A DNA stretch of 64,000 nt from Moorena bouillonii PNG (GCF_001942495.1 NZ_MKZS01000001.1:3756158-3820157), one strand, 5' to 3'; positions 9,127 to 17,476 are shown, counted from the stretch's first letter. Numbers and translations are program-made. Notes: a model not told the origin generated them from the letters alone.

Positions 9127-9485
9127 TATTCTATGATTTATATGACTTTCAAGACTTTACGTTAATTTTTCAAATTTGTCAAATAAAATACACACTTCAA
9201 GATGTAGTATATTAATAACACGTAATCCGTAATAAAATTACCTATTTTTTTTATAAATAATCATTGTTTCCTTGTTTAATTTGTGGTATTTGTCTGATTT
9301 ATCGGGATTTAACTAGAGGGGAAAAGTAAAGTTGCCAGCAACTATCCCCTCTTTTAGAGGTTTTTTATTGGTTAAGTCCCGATAGTCCCAAACTAATCAA
9401 TTCCCAAACTAATCGATTTCCAAAAAACCATCAATCCCTTTCGCTATCCCTGACATCCGTTAAGCCATCCCTTGCCAACAACACC
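9127..9485. other. 359-bp gap with a terminator-like hairpin
   Basis: No gene is visible. AT-rich sequence upstream of the small secreted protein is followed by a hairpin with a T-run at 9348-9366 (listed separately), then degenerate direct repeats (CCAAACTAATC at about 9388 and 9402) before the DUF6335 gene end. Confidence 0.5.
9315..9366 (+). terminator. Terminator-like hairpin with an alternative stem
   Basis: CCTCT (9348-9352) can pair with AGAGG (9356-9360), followed by six T residues, a minimal intrinsic terminator. The same CCTCT can instead pair in a longer stem, AGAGGGGA (9315-9322) with TCCCCTCT (9345-9352). The two structures exclude each other. No plus-strand gene is seen on either side, so its transcript is unknown. 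Confidence 0.4.
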
Positions 9486-9941
9486 TTATTTCAAGTGTTG
9501 GGAGTAATCTTCAGAAGATTCAGGGTTCAACTCCCAGCGGAGGTGATCGCGAACCTCTAACTTGTCTCGAGTTTGCACAGCTTCACCATCAACTGAAGAA
9601 ATTCCCATGGACTCCAGCAAGTCTTCAGTTACATTTTGGTCAGGAGTGGGCGTTTCTCCTCCAACTGCTTCTTCACCCACCACTGCAGCCTGATACCAAT
9701 TATCATAAATATCGCCACCGGTGACATTGCCACCGGATAGTTTACTACTTCTCAACTTCTCCAAGGTGCGTCCCATCCCAGTGTCACGGTCAACCACACC
9801 CTCAAAAATCCGGTCAGGGTCTTCTATTCCAGTCAGGTCTGCTAAAAAGACTTCTTCTGTATTACGGTTGTCAGTATACCCTTCCTCTCGTTTCAGAATT
9901 TCATAAGAGTTGACTACATCGTTGTTCTTGTAATCTTTCAT
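9486..9941 (-). CDS. DUF6335 family protein
   Basis: A 151-residue soluble acidic protein. The central LSGGNVTGGDIYDNW, the VVGEEAVGGETPTPDQNV segment and the C-terminal RWELNPESSEDY match the cyanobacterial DUF6335 family, whose function is unknown. The start is well supported: AGGAG lies 8 nt before the ATG. No signal peptide or membrane helix is seen. It stands alone, with more than 350 bp of noncoding sequence on both sides. Confidence 0.75.
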   Translation of the reverse strand: MKDYKNNDVVNSYEILKREEGYTDNRNTEEVFLADLTGIEDPDRIFEGVVDRDTGMGRTLEKLRSSKLSGGNVTGGDIYDNWYQAAVVGEEAVGGETPTPDQNVTEDLLESMGISSVDGEAVQTRDKLEVRDHLRWELNPESSEDYSQHLK

Positions 9942-10143
9942 AATCGTTACTCCTGATTAGTGTCATTGCTTGATTCATAACTAGTCTCCTTCTACTTAAA
10001 TTGTACTGCTAAAATAGCTATAATTCCAAAGCACTCTCCCTATGACCATCACTCCCTTTACCCCAGCATTATAAGGAATATAACGCGATGGGATCAGTTA
10101 GCAACACTATTAAACATTACTCAATAAATTGTAAAACTATCGC

Positions 10144-10284
10144 TGCTTACGCCTTACCTACAATCGTGGGAAGCTAGAAATTATGGCTCCTTCCCCTGAA
10201 CATGAACTTTATAAAAAAGTGATGGGTCGCTTTGTTGAAACCCTAGCTGAAGAATTGAAAATTAGGATTTATCCTTTAGGTTAA
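10144..10284 (+). pseudogene. Remnant of an Uma2-family (DUF820) endonuclease
   Basis: The frame TYNRGKLEIMAPSPEHE, followed by a VMGRFVETLAEEL helix, is the hallmark N-terminal third of the Uma2 family, PD-(D/E)XK-fold proteins that are highly expanded in filamentous cyanobacteria. The frame ends at TAA 10282-10284, and upstream codons (RLLTPYL-like) are out of frame, showing a frameshift. The catalytic core that normally follows is absent. This is a decayed copy. Confidence 0.65.
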
Positions 10285-10299
10285 CCTACCTTTAGACTA

Positions 10300-10415
10300 A
10301 TTACCAGTTATGTAAGTTATGCGATCGCTATTTTTTAATACACATAAATTATCCGTCGAATTACCAGTTATGTAGATTATGCGATCGCTCTTTTTTAAGA
10401 CACATAACTGGTAAT
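10300..10415. repeat. Pair of 47-bp direct repeats with a palindromic second copy
   Basis: Units at 10300-10346 and 10360-10406 match at about 42 of 47 positions and share ATTACCAGTTATGT, then a HIP1 site GCGATCGC, a T-run and ACACATAA. In the second copy the ends pair with each other (ATTACCAGTTATGT 10360-10373 with ACATAACTGGTAAT 10402-10415), making a 14-bp stem around a HIP1-bearing loop. It resembles a small mobile palindromic element. Confidence 0.6.
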
Positions 10416-10454
10416 GTTTCAAGAACTAATTTCAGAGGGTTAAGCTGGAAAATT

Positions 10455-11159
10455 CTAAAAAATTGCTCCTCTTTGAATTAGCTTAAGCTTAGTAGATTCA
10501 TCAAGTCCTACAATATATGTGAATCGGGCATTTTTCAATTCAGCACCACTGAGGTTGGCACCACTGAGGTCGGCACCATTAAGGTTAGCACCACTGAGGT
10601 TAGCACCACTGAGGTTAGTACCACTGAGGTTGGCACCAGACACCCTCATCGGATTCAGGAAGGCACCACTAAGGTTAACACCACTGAGATTGGAATCACT
10701 AAGGTTGGTAGCACTGAGCTCAGCACCCCTAAGGTTGGCACCAATCAGGTTGGCACCAATCAGGTTGGCACCAATCAAGTTTGCACCACTGAGGTTAGCA
10801 CCAATCAAGTTTGCACCACTGAGGTTAGCACCGATCAAGTTTGCACCACTGAGGTTAGCACCACTAAGATTGGCAGCAATCAGGTTAGCACGAATCAAGT
10901 TAGCACCACTGAGGTCCGCATCACTCAGCTTAGGACGAATCAAGTCCGCACCACTCAAGTCGGCACCACTCAGGTCTGCACCACTCAAGTCGGCATCACA
11001 TAGGTTAGCACCACTGAGCTTCGTATTACTGAGATCCGCATCACTGAGGTCTGCACCCCTCAAGTCTCGACCCACAGCTCCACTGCTGGCAATCTCTTGC
11101 ACTAGACGCCATTTATGATCAAGGTTGCTATTTTCTTCATCATCTGACCTTTCGTTCAA
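10455..11159 (-). CDS. Pentapeptide-repeat C-terminal part of a split gene
   Basis: About 34 tandem pentapeptides of the A(D/N)LSG type (for example LSGANLSGANL) form a predicted right-handed quadrilateral beta helix, followed by a short cap (FTYIVGLDEST). The frame is open well upstream of the TTG at 11159, back to a single TAA at 11343-11345; the extra 60 codons encode a compact alpha/beta segment (IIDIKTSSLILECSQEAIEQ, GFPVKDIQIL). In the same frame beyond that stop lies the HTH-like ORF 11343-11759. The parts therefore read as one ancestral protein of about 434 residues. Independent translation of this half would need a start such as this TTG, and no ribosome binding site is obvious. Pentapeptide proteins have no uniform function. 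Confidence 0.75.
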   Translation of the reverse strand: MNERSDDEENSNLDHKWRLVQEIASSGAVGRDLRGADLSDADLSNTKLSGANLCDADLSGADLSGADLSGADLIRPKLSDADLSGANLIRANLIAANLSGANLSGANLIGANLSGANLIGANLSGANLIGANLIGANLIGANLRGAELSATNLSDSNLSGVNLSGAFLNPMRVSGANLSGTNLSGANLSGANLNGADLSGANLSGAELKNARFTYIVGLDESTKLKLIQRGAIF

Positions 11160-11342
11160 AATTTGAATATCTTTAACAGGAAAACCGCTTAATTGTTTTA
11201 GGTCTTCTGATTTTATCCGAGCTTTAAGCTGTTCAATCGCCTCTTGAGAGCACTCTAGGATTAAGCTGCTGGTTTTAATATCAATAATGTTGATCGTGTA
11301 TCCTGAAGATTGTTGTAAAATAGATTCAATCAGTTTTGAAGG

Positions 11343-11759
11343 TTAAACTGAATTTATATCTCCTTCTAATACAAGAACAGCTTTGATTGTTTCACTGTGT
11401 CTCTCGATTACAGTCTCTTTTTGGCTCAGGGATTCACTTTGCTCTACACCCTTCACCAGCTCTGAGCTACTGCCATCAGTTTTGTTTAGCTGTTCTGATG
11501 CTTGTTCTTCTGCTATTCCCGCAATTTCTTTCCAGTCTAGGGTCAATCCCTCGCATATCCGTTTAAATAAATCAAGCTGAATTGGCTCTAACCTAAAAAA
11601 TTTTGTAACTGTATTGCGACTTATCCATTGTGACTTGGTAAAGTTACTTTTTAACTCAAATCCTAGCTTATCCAAAGCCTTTTTCGCTGTTTCTACACCT
11701 TTTGAAGAAGCGGCGATAGTTAGTTTTTTAGTTTTATTCCCCTGGCTAAACTCTGTCAT
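11343..11759 (-). CDS. HTH-like N-terminal part of a split gene
   Basis: 138 residues: an N-terminal helical domain (GVETAKKALDKLGF ... ISRNTVTKFFRLEPI ... FKRICEGLTLDWKEIAG) resembling the XRE/HTH-like module at the start of many cyanobacterial NACHT, WD40 and pentapeptide proteins, then a Ser/Gln/Glu-rich linker and the first strand (IKAVLVLEGDINSV) of an alpha/beta domain. The frame stops at TAA 11343-11345 and continues in the same frame with PSKLIESILQQ into the pentapeptide part. A single G-to-T change (GAA to TAA) would explain the split. The ATG at 11759 is preceded by a weak purine-rich stretch. The gene is probably a recent pseudogene or, less likely, read through. Confidence 0.65.
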   Translation of the reverse strand: MTEFSQGNKTKKLTIAASSKGVETAKKALDKLGFELKSNFTKSQWISRNTVTKFFRLEPIQLDLFKRICEGLTLDWKEIAGIAEEQASEQLNKTDGSSSELVKGVEQSESLSQKETVIERHSETIKAVLVLEGDINSV

Positions 11760-12334
11760 AGTCTTGCTGATTTAGCATAACTATAGCATTTTCATTTGAG
11801 ATGTAAATATAAGATTGATGGGAACAGGGAACAGGGAATAGGGAACAGGGAACAGGGAACAGGGAACAGTAGTCAAGATATCCGAGAAGTTTTTGGTGTT
11901 ATAATAAATCAGCCTTGGTTTTCATGATCTATTTATAAATGGTATATACCATCAGAAGTATTAAACAGGAAATAGGCAATAGGGAATAGGCAATAGGGAA
12001 TAGGCAATGTACCAATTTGGCATAGTAAAATCAGCCTATACCGTTAAACTACAATTATTACAAATATAGCGTTGATCATAGTTATGAGGTACAGTAAATT
12101 TTCTTAGGGAACAGGTAGCAGGGAACAGGGAACAGCCAATAGTAAAACAAGTCTGTGTACCTCATGAGTCCTATAAACGCTATAAATTAAATTATTATCA
12201 CATAGTCTGCTCCAATCATTTTTTTTAACTATCTCTAACCCCTCCAAATAAAAACTTATAAAAACCCTTGACAATTAAATTTATAATCATTACAATAATT
12301 AATATAAAGCCACAATGATTTCAAGTTCTGACTT
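11760..12334. other. Gap with heptamer repeat tracts
   Basis: No gene is seen. Three heptamer tracts are present: GGGAACA type at 11820-11870, alternating GGGAATA/GGCAATA at 11969-12008, and GGGAACA again at 12107-12136. The rest is AT-rich and includes the region upstream of the small ORF at 12335. Confidence 0.7.
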
Positions 12335-12535
12335 ATGTCAAAATACTCTAACCAAAACTTCAAGAAACAACCTGTTGAGCACACTCTAAAAGGTCCTCGT
12401 CAAGCCGTAATCCATAGTATGCAAAGGTTTTATTCCCTTGGCTATGGGGAGATTGCCGACTGGAGCCCTCTGGAGCCTACTGAAACGCCAGGAGAAGTGA
12501 AGACAACCATGATGAAGTATTGGCTGTTGCCATAA
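12335..12535 (+). CDS. Conserved small cyanobacterial protein of unknown function
   Basis: 66 residues with an ATG start and no clear Shine-Dalgarno motif. The core (FYSLGYGEIADWSPLEPT then PGEVKTTMMKY) resembles small cyanobacterial proteins with a GYxEVxDWSPL motif that I recall only as hypothetical. No signal peptide or membrane helix is present. It is followed by a GC-rich hairpin (GGGGGGAAACCCCCC at about 12552) and an intrinsic terminator at 12641-12677, which supports a short independent transcript. Confidence 0.6.
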   Translation: MSKYSNQNFKKQPVEHTLKGPRQAVIHSMQRFYSLGYGEIADWSPLEPTETPGEVKTTMMKYWLLP

Positions 12536-12640
12536 CACTTTAAATTTATGGGGGGGAAACCCCCCGAGCCTTGGCTCCGGTCTGGTCAAAATAGGATCAC
12601 ATCAGGTTCAGTTTGGGAACTAAGTGACATAAGTCATTTA

Positions 12641-12677
12641 AATAGCCGTGGATAATATTTCTACGGCTATTTTTTTT
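12641..12677 (+). terminator. Intrinsic terminator
   Basis: AATAGCCGT (12641-12649) pairs with ACGGCTATT (12663-12671), and the stem runs into an uninterrupted T-run. It closes the transcript of the small gene at 12335 and precedes nblR. Confidence 0.75.
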
Positions 12678-12773
12678 ACAACTTACCCACTCAGCAATAT
12701 TTAATGAGGACATGCTAAAACAGGGTTGGTATTCACCATAGTTATATCCAGCTTGTGCTGACAAGCATTATCT

Positions 12774-13469
12774 ATGCCAAATCTGACCCTGGAAAGGAAT
12801 CCCTGTGTCTTAGTTGTAGAAAACGATCAAATATTGGCGGAACGGCTGAGTCAGGACTTGAAAGAAGCAGGTTATCATACCGTCATTGCCCTTGATGCCG
12901 CCATTGCTTGCCATCAAGCTTGTGAACTCCAGCCAGCAATGGTGGTTGTGGATAGAGCCCTTTCAGGAGAATCAGGGCTGAGATTATGCGATCAGCTCAG
13001 ACGTGAAGGCTCTCGCGTACCTGTAATCATGCTGATGGCTCATGACCGAGTAGAGGATCGAGTGGCTTGTATAGAAGCAGGGGCTGATGATTATTTCCTT
13101 AAACCCTATCGTACCGAGCCATTTGTAAAAATGGTGCGCCTTTATCTAGAGCCAAAAACAGGAGGCTCCGAGCAGCTTAGGTTTGGAGAACTAACGTTAG
13201 ACCTAAGCCAGCGTAGAGCAATGCGCAATGGACGGGTCATTGATTTGACCATGAAAGAGTTTGAACTGCTCAAGTATTTGATCAGCCATCCGAGGGAAGT
13301 ATTAACTCGCGAACAAATTTTGGAAAATGTTTGGGGTTATGACTTTATGGGAGAGTCCAATGTCATCGAAGTCTATATTCGCTATTTACGTCTCAAGATT
13401 GAAGATGAAGGTGAAAGGCGATTAATCCAGACGGTGCGTGGTGTTGGTTATGTGTTGCGGGAGGCTTAG
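12774..13469 (+). CDS. nblR: OmpR-family response regulator, NblR-like
   Basis: 231 residues: receiver domain (about 10-125) with Asp18 in the acidic pocket, phospho-acceptor Asp60 (VVVDRALSGESG) and Lys of DDYFLKPYRTE, then an OmpR/PhoB winged helix (about 140-231, with FELLKYLISHPREVLTREQIL and VRGVGYVL). The GESGL motif after the acceptor Asp and the FLKPYRTE motif are those of NblR, the cyanobacterial regulator of phycobilisome degradation and survival under nutrient stress. The ATG at 12774 gives an N-terminus matching that family. No histidine kinase gene is adjacent, as usual for nblR. RpaB-type paralogues are the alternative. Confidence 0.8.
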   Translation: MPNLTLERNPCVLVVENDQILAERLSQDLKEAGYHTVIALDAAIACHQACELQPAMVVVDRALSGESGLRLCDQLRREGSRVPVIMLMAHDRVEDRVACIEAGADDYFLKPYRTEPFVKMVRLYLEPKTGGSEQLRFGELTLDLSQRRAMRNGRVIDLTMKEFELLKYLISHPREVLTREQILENVWGYDFMGESNVIEVYIRYLRLKIEDEGERRLIQTVRGVGYVLREA

Positions 13470-13938
13470 GGTTGTGGGGTTGAAGGTTGTTCGCGTAGCG
13501 TGGCCAAAGGCCAAGGTTGAAGGTTGTTCGCGTAGCGTGGCCAAAGGCCAAGGTTGGAGGTTGTTCGCGTAGCGTGGCCAAAGGCCAAGGTTGAAGGTTG
13601 TTCGCGTAGCGTGGCCAAAGGCCAAGGTTGGAGGTTGTTCGCGTAGCGTGGCCAAAGGCCAAGGTTGAAGGTTGTTCGCGTAGCGTGGCCAAAGGCCAAG
13701 GTTGGAGGTTGGAGGTTGGAGGTTGGAGGTTGAAGGGTGGAGGTTGGAGCTTGAACGGTGTTGGGTGAAACTATACTAGTGGCTGAGTAACCAATCAATG
13801 CCATGGTTCGCACTTCCCACTCCCGACTCCCGACTCCCGTTCCCCTCCTGGGAGGGGTTAGGGGTGGGTTCCGACTCCCGACTCCCGACTCCCCACTTCA
13901 TACTTGATACTTGATACTTGATAATAGGGAAAAGGGCT
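13470..13938. other. Gap filled by repeat arrays
   Basis: Between nblR and the DUF192 gene lie a 37-bp tandem array (13479-13701), a GGTTGGA heptamer tract (13701-13752), CCCGACT heptamers on both sides of a 7-bp inverted repeat (CCCCTCC/GGAGGGG at 13842-13857), and ACTTGAT heptamers up to 13922. No gene is visible; the minus-strand frames here are products of the repeats. Confidence 0.75.
13479..13701 (+). repeat. 37-bp tandem array, six copies
   Basis: Copies of TTGTTCGCG begin at 13487, 13524, 13561, 13598, 13635 and 13672, exactly 37 bp apart. Each unit carries the dispersed motif TTCGCGTAGCGTGGCCAAAG with the TTTGGCC-type palindrome, followed by GGTTGAAGG or GGTTGGAGG. There are no unique spacers, so this is a tandem expansion and not a CRISPR. 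The same core appears inverted at 33571-33680. Confidence 0.9.
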
Positions 13939-14505
13939 ATGAAGTTTCAAATCACTCTATGTTCAATAGCACTAAGTATTTTACTGATGGGCTGTTCAGC
14001 AGGGTCAGTTCCAGAAGACACTATAAATAGTAACTCTGTCAAATCTGGTCAACCGCCAGCAACAGCGCCATCAGTATCACAATCACCAACCAAATTAGGT
14101 CAAATGTTACCAATTTCTGCTGAAGCTGAAATCGCAGGTGAGCGGATTTCGCTGGAAGTGGCACAGACCCGTGAGCAAAAGGCAATGGGGTTGATGTATC
14201 GCCTATCTCTAGCACCGGATCGGGGCATGTTATTTGGCTTCTACCCACCACGACCTGTCAGCTTTTGGATGAAGAATGTTAAAATCGAGCTGGATATGGT
14301 CTTTCTAAGAAATGGGGAAGTAAAAGCGATCGCAAAATCTGTCCCCCCCTGCGAAACCGATGAATGCCCTACCTATGGTCCAGGAATGAAAATTATTGAC
14401 CAAGTGATTGAACTTCGTGGCGGACGTGCGGCTGAACTGGGTCTGAAAGTAGGTGACCAGGTAAATGTCAAATTTCTGGATGGGAGTACTACCGCACCTA
14501 ACTAA
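13939..14505 (+). CDS. DUF192 family lipoprotein
   Basis: 188 residues from the ATG at 13939, which has an AGGGAAAAGGG ribosome binding site; an upstream TTG at 13918 lies inside a repeat and is not favoured. The N-terminus is a lipoprotein signal (LLMGCSAG). After a Ser/Pro-rich linker comes the DUF192 domain (about 65-182), with EQKAMGLMYR, MLFGF, PVSFWMKNV, LDMVFL, PPCETDECPTY and VIELRGGRAAELGL. DUF192 proteins are small envelope proteins of unresolved function. It stands alone, downstream of repeat arrays. Confidence 0.85.
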   Translation: MKFQITLCSIALSILLMGCSAGSVPEDTINSNSVKSGQPPATAPSVSQSPTKLGQMLPISAEAEIAGERISLEVAQTREQKAMGLMYRLSLAPDRGMLFGFYPPRPVSFWMKNVKIELDMVFLRNGEVKAIAKSVPPCETDECPTYGPGMKIIDQVIELRGGRAAELGLKVGDQVNVKFLDGSTTAPN

Positions 14506-15380
14506 TATAGCGCTACGCGCAAGTTAGAAGTCAGAAGTCAGAAGTCAGAAGTAAGCGATTACTTACGTTTCGGATCTATAGTTAAATGCTTACCTCTGTC
14601 GTGGGGCTTCTGGCGGATTAAGCTAAATTAGGGTAATCTTTCCTAAGACAGATGTAAAAATCTCGCAAATGACTATACCCTTGATTACTAATGGCTACCC
14701 TTGACATAATTAATCAAGGTTGGGAAAACAAGGGTAGGGGTGACGCTACTGAGTCTTAGCGGTGAATCGCTAAGTTGATGGTGTGAGAGAGTAGTCAGTT
14801 ATAGCGTACGCCAGCCAAAGTTTTTAACTTGACAGACGCTTGTCACTCAAGCGCCTTAGGGAGTGTGTATTTAAAACTGTCGAATTTTGCTTGACTTAAC
14901 CATATGAGCTACCAGGGTCTTGCCAACTCACTGTGTTGGCAAGGTCTAGGGGTGATGCTAGTAGGGTATTTCATCTCGATACTGGAAAGAAAGCGATGCA
15001 GCGCCGACCTGCGGGGGTTTCCCCCATGAGCGACTGCATCAAGACACATAATATTGCTGTTCTAGGTTGACGAAAATCTCAGGTTGGCAGTGATTTAGGA
15101 CACAGGTAATCAGCCTTGTAACCCTGAAAATTTACACAGGGGTACTAGAGTGCTAGTCCTGTCATCCTAAACCCTAGTCGGGTGATGATTGGGAAAGTTA
15201 ACTCTTTTCCTATGGGATTAATTATCCTTAAAACCTGAAAATTACTGACTGTTTCTATGTCAGTTATAACCGACGCTTGTAATTTCCTAGTGGACAGATG
15301 AGATAGTGGCTACTGATGGTTTACACATTCAGATTACTAATTCCAAAATAGAGCCTATTAAAGGAGGTGAAAGACAACTA
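14506..15380. other. 875-bp gap with repeats and possible structured leader
   Basis: AGAAGTC heptamers (14521-14552) follow the DUF192 gene. Two related blocks (AGGGTAGGGGTGACGCTACT at about 14733 and TCTAGGGGTGATGCTAGTAG at about 14945) look like degenerate copies of one another. A hairpin repeat with GGGGGTTTCCCCC lies at 15001-15055. The last 250 bp before the DUF2949 gene have several short palindromes and may be its leader. No gene is supported. Confidence 0.55.
15001..15055 (-). repeat. Dispersed hairpin repeat, copy 2
   Basis: Read on the minus strand this contains GTCTTGATGCAGTCGCTCAT followed by GGGGGAAACCCCC, closely matching the element at 386-428. The G/C-run hairpin is perfect (GGGGG/CCCCC with an AAA loop). 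Confidence 0.55.
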
Positions 15381-15572
15381 ATGGCACCAAAAACCTATAC
15401 AAAATTCTTGCATTTTCTCCAAGAAGAGTTAGCAATTTCAAGAGATTCTATTGCGATCGCACTAAGACACCGGGAACAAGACCCAGGACTTTTGCCAATG
15501 ATTCTTTGGCAGTACGGTTTGGTAACTCTGGAGCAATTAGATAAAATTTATGACTGGTTGGAAACAGCCTAA
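15381..15572 (+). CDS. DUF2949 family protein
   Basis: 63 residues. The ATG at 15381 is chosen over an in-frame GTG at 15306 because AAAGGAGGTG lies 11 nt upstream and the product then has the usual DUF2949 length. The sequence (FLHFLQEELAISRDSIAIAL, then LLPMILWQYGLVTLEQLDKI) is a small helical domain restricted to cyanobacteria and of unknown function. No membrane segment is seen. A strong terminator lies at 15691-15727. Confidence 0.8.
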   Translation: MAPKTYTKFLHFLQEELAISRDSIAIALRHREQDPGLLPMILWQYGLVTLEQLDKIYDWLETA

Positions 15573-16303
15573 AGCCTGAGCCATGAGGGAGGAGTAGGCA
15601 ATCTATGTCTAAGGAGCTATGTCTTTGGGTTAAAATATCCCTAAGACAAATTTATAATTCTACTTTGTGCTTCATTATTGATCCCCTTATCAAAAAGAGC
15701 GGTTTCATGAGCAACTCGCTCTTTTTGTTAGATATTGATTATCCGAATGTAAGTATTAATGTAACTATTCAGCCTACTGCTATCAGCTATCAGCCATTCA
15801 TATAGCCTTTGTATCATCGGTTGTGAAAATACTCCCAAAGGCTAAGAGGCAAGAGGCAAGAGGCAAGAGGCAAGAGGGGAAAGAGATACTCAGTTTTATT
15901 GTCCAATAAAAAAAGACCATACAGGTTTACATCTCAAATACAAACGCTATAGTATGCCTGTAGCCCTTCAGCGGACTGCTGATAGTTAAATGCTTACAAT
16001 GAAAGTCCACATGAACTATTCCTCTTCTGTCATTTTGGGACAATCGAACGAATTTGCGTCATTTCAGCCTACGAAAAATCAAGGTCTGACCCCAGTTTGA
16101 CAGAAGAAGGCTATAGCGGGTTCTAACCTAATGAGGTACACAGGATTTTTTCCCTGTTCCCGATTCCCGATTCCCGATTCCCGATTCCCGATTCCCCATT
16201 ACCTATTACCTATTACCTATTACCCAAAAATTTGTACATCACCTAATTGAAAACTGCTATAGTCATAATGGGTAGTTAAGATAACTAATGGGGTTGTACT
16301 ACT
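15573..16303. other. 731-bp gap with terminator and heptamer tracts
   Basis: After the terminator at 15691-15730 come AGAGGCA heptamers (15843-15880), an unassigned stretch to 16140, then CCCGATT heptamers (16153-16195) and TTACCTA heptamers (16199-16225). No gene is supported here. Confidence 0.7.
15691..15730 (+). terminator. Intrinsic terminator
   Basis: CAAAAAGAGCG (15691-15701) pairs perfectly with CGCTCTTTTTG (15717-15727); the T-rich 3' arm gives the run. It lies 118 bp beyond the DUF2949 stop. Confidence 0.8.
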
Positions 16304-16657
16304 TTGAAACGAACAATCGTAATACTCACTTTTGGCTTAATCTTAGGAATTTTGATCTCACAGTTTATTCCACCAGCCACAGCTTCTATAACTGTTGTAG
16401 AATCGCGGATTTCTTCTGTTGAATCTGAGATAATTAACTTGAGATTTAAACTCAATCAGTTAGAGACTCAGTTACGTCAGGTCAACCAGTCAGTTCCTGA
16501 TAGTAATCGACCCAGTCAACACCAGGGACCATCACCAACTGATACCTATAGCAGGGTAGAAGCTGATCACCCCATGTTTAAGCGTCTCGCTACTTTAGTA
16601 ATAGAACTCAAGGAACGGGTTAATCGATTAGAAGAAGAGGTATTACCAAAAGAATGA
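16304..16657 (+). CDS. Membrane-anchored coiled-coil protein of unknown function
   Basis: 117 residues, TTG start (no ATG near). An N-terminal hydrophobic helix (IVILTFGLILGILISQF, about 4-20) followed by PPATAS suggests a signal anchor or cleavable signal. Two heptad-like stretches follow, about 33-65 (ISSVESEIINLRFKLNQLETQ) and 93-113 (FKRLATLVIELKERVNRLEEE), with a Pro/Ser-rich linker between. No family is recognised. The last codons and the TGA stop lie at the start of a GAATGAA heptamer tract, so the C-terminus is partly set by the repeat. Confidence 0.6.
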   Translation: MKRTIVILTFGLILGILISQFIPPATASITVVESRISSVESEIINLRFKLNQLETQLRQVNQSVPDSNRPSQHQGPSPTDTYSRVEADHPMFKRLATLVIELKERVNRLEEEVLPKE

Positions 16658-16819
16658 AGAATGAAGAATGAAGAATGAAGAATGAAGAATGAAGAATGAA
16701 GAATTAAGAATGAAGAATTAAGAATGAAGAATTAAGAATGGAAACTTCTAACTTCTAACTTCTAACTTCTAACTTCTAACTTCTAACTTCTAACTTCTAA
16801 CTTCTAACTTCTAACTTCT
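16655..16819. repeat. Two abutting heptamer tracts joining convergent gene ends
   Basis: GAATGAA-type heptamers (16655-16738) are followed directly by CTTCTAA-type heptamers (16743-16819, about ten copies). The first supplies the stop of the gene at 16304; the second, read on the minus strand as GTTAGAA, supplies the TAG stop of endonuclease V. Confidence 0.9.
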
Positions 16820-17476
16820 CTTTGATGCTAGTTGATCTGCCCAGCGAGTTGTTTCTGGTAATCGATACTTAGATGTGCAGCGCAACACATAATCAATTGC
16901 TGTGGGTAAGCTGATGCGATGACCAATGGAAACATAGACTGGCTTAACTCCAGTCCGAGTACGCACAACGGCTCCAATGATTTCTCCATCATGGCTCAAC
17001 GGTTGCCAATTACCTTTGTTTTCGGGCAACTCCTCATGATAACCAATGAATCGGGACTTAGCCACACCAATGGTGGGAATATCTGTCAGTACCCCCAGAT
17101 GGCAGGCAAGACCAAACCGACGAGGATGGGCAATTCCCTGACCATCACACAAAATTAAGTCAGGGATAATGCTAATTTTTTCCAAAGCATCCAGTACTAC
17201 AGGGACTTCTCGGAATGATAGGAAGCCTGGTACATAGGGAAAGGTAGTGGGTCTCGATGCGATCGCATTTTCCCTCAGCTGCAAGTCGGGAAAGCTTAAA
17301 ACTGCTACTGCTGCCTGTGATATAGCGCCATCCTCCTCAAAACCTACATCTACACCCGCAACATACTGCACTTCCCCCAAGTGATCTTCACAAATTACCT
17401 CAGGTTGTAGTTGTTGTTGAATTGCTTTAGCTTCTTCACTATTGACTGGCCAAGGGTGGCGTTGTTGGATCTCCAT
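16811..17476 (-). CDS. nfi: Endonuclease V
   Basis: 221 residues, normal length for endonuclease V (Nfi), which cuts DNA at the second phosphodiester bond 3' of deaminated bases such as hypoxanthine. Visible motifs are VAGVDVGF with the first catalytic Asp, [12 protein letters not shown] (Tyr wedge PYxPG and Glu), [14 protein letters not shown] with the second Asp, and IGVAKSRF. It starts at an ATG at 17476. The final residues (KRS) and the TAG stop come from a GTTAGAA repeat tract. It points toward the gene at 16304 and has no operon partner. Confidence 0.95.
   Translation of the reverse strand: MEIQQRHPWPVNSEEAKAIQQQLQPEVICEDHLGEVQYVAGVDVGFEEDGAISQAAVAVLSFPDLQLRENAIASRPTTFPYVPGFLSFREVPVVLDALEKISIIPDLILCDGQGIAHPRRFGLACHLGVLTDIPTIGVAKSRFIGYHEELPENKGNWQPLSHDGEIIGAVVRTRTGVKPVYVSIGHRISLPTAIDYVLRCTSKYRLPETTRWADQLASKRS

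Larger units (their letters stand above)
9942..10454. other. Gap with gene remnant and palindromic repeats
   Basis: This stretch holds an Uma2 remnant (10144-10284) and a pair of 47-bp direct repeats (10300-10406), both listed separately. The first 140 bp show nothing recognisable. Confidence 0.6.

Noticed and set aside
10519..11118. 199-codon plus-strand frame over the pentapeptide gene
   Set aside because: It is the antisense shadow of the pentapeptide repeats; its LAPLRLAPL pattern follows from the repeat, and the minus frame has the known fold.
13479..13701. CRISPR-like look of regularly spaced repeats
   Set aside because: The units are directly adjacent with no unique spacers, and no cas genes are present.
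13393..13813. Three minus-strand frames over the 37-bp array
   Set aside because: All three are translations of the same tandem repeat (NNLQPWPLATLRE-type); a 37-bp unit opens frames in rotation.
15605..15805. 66-codon frame after DUF2949
   Set aside because: It runs straight through a strong intrinsic terminator and has no family resemblance.
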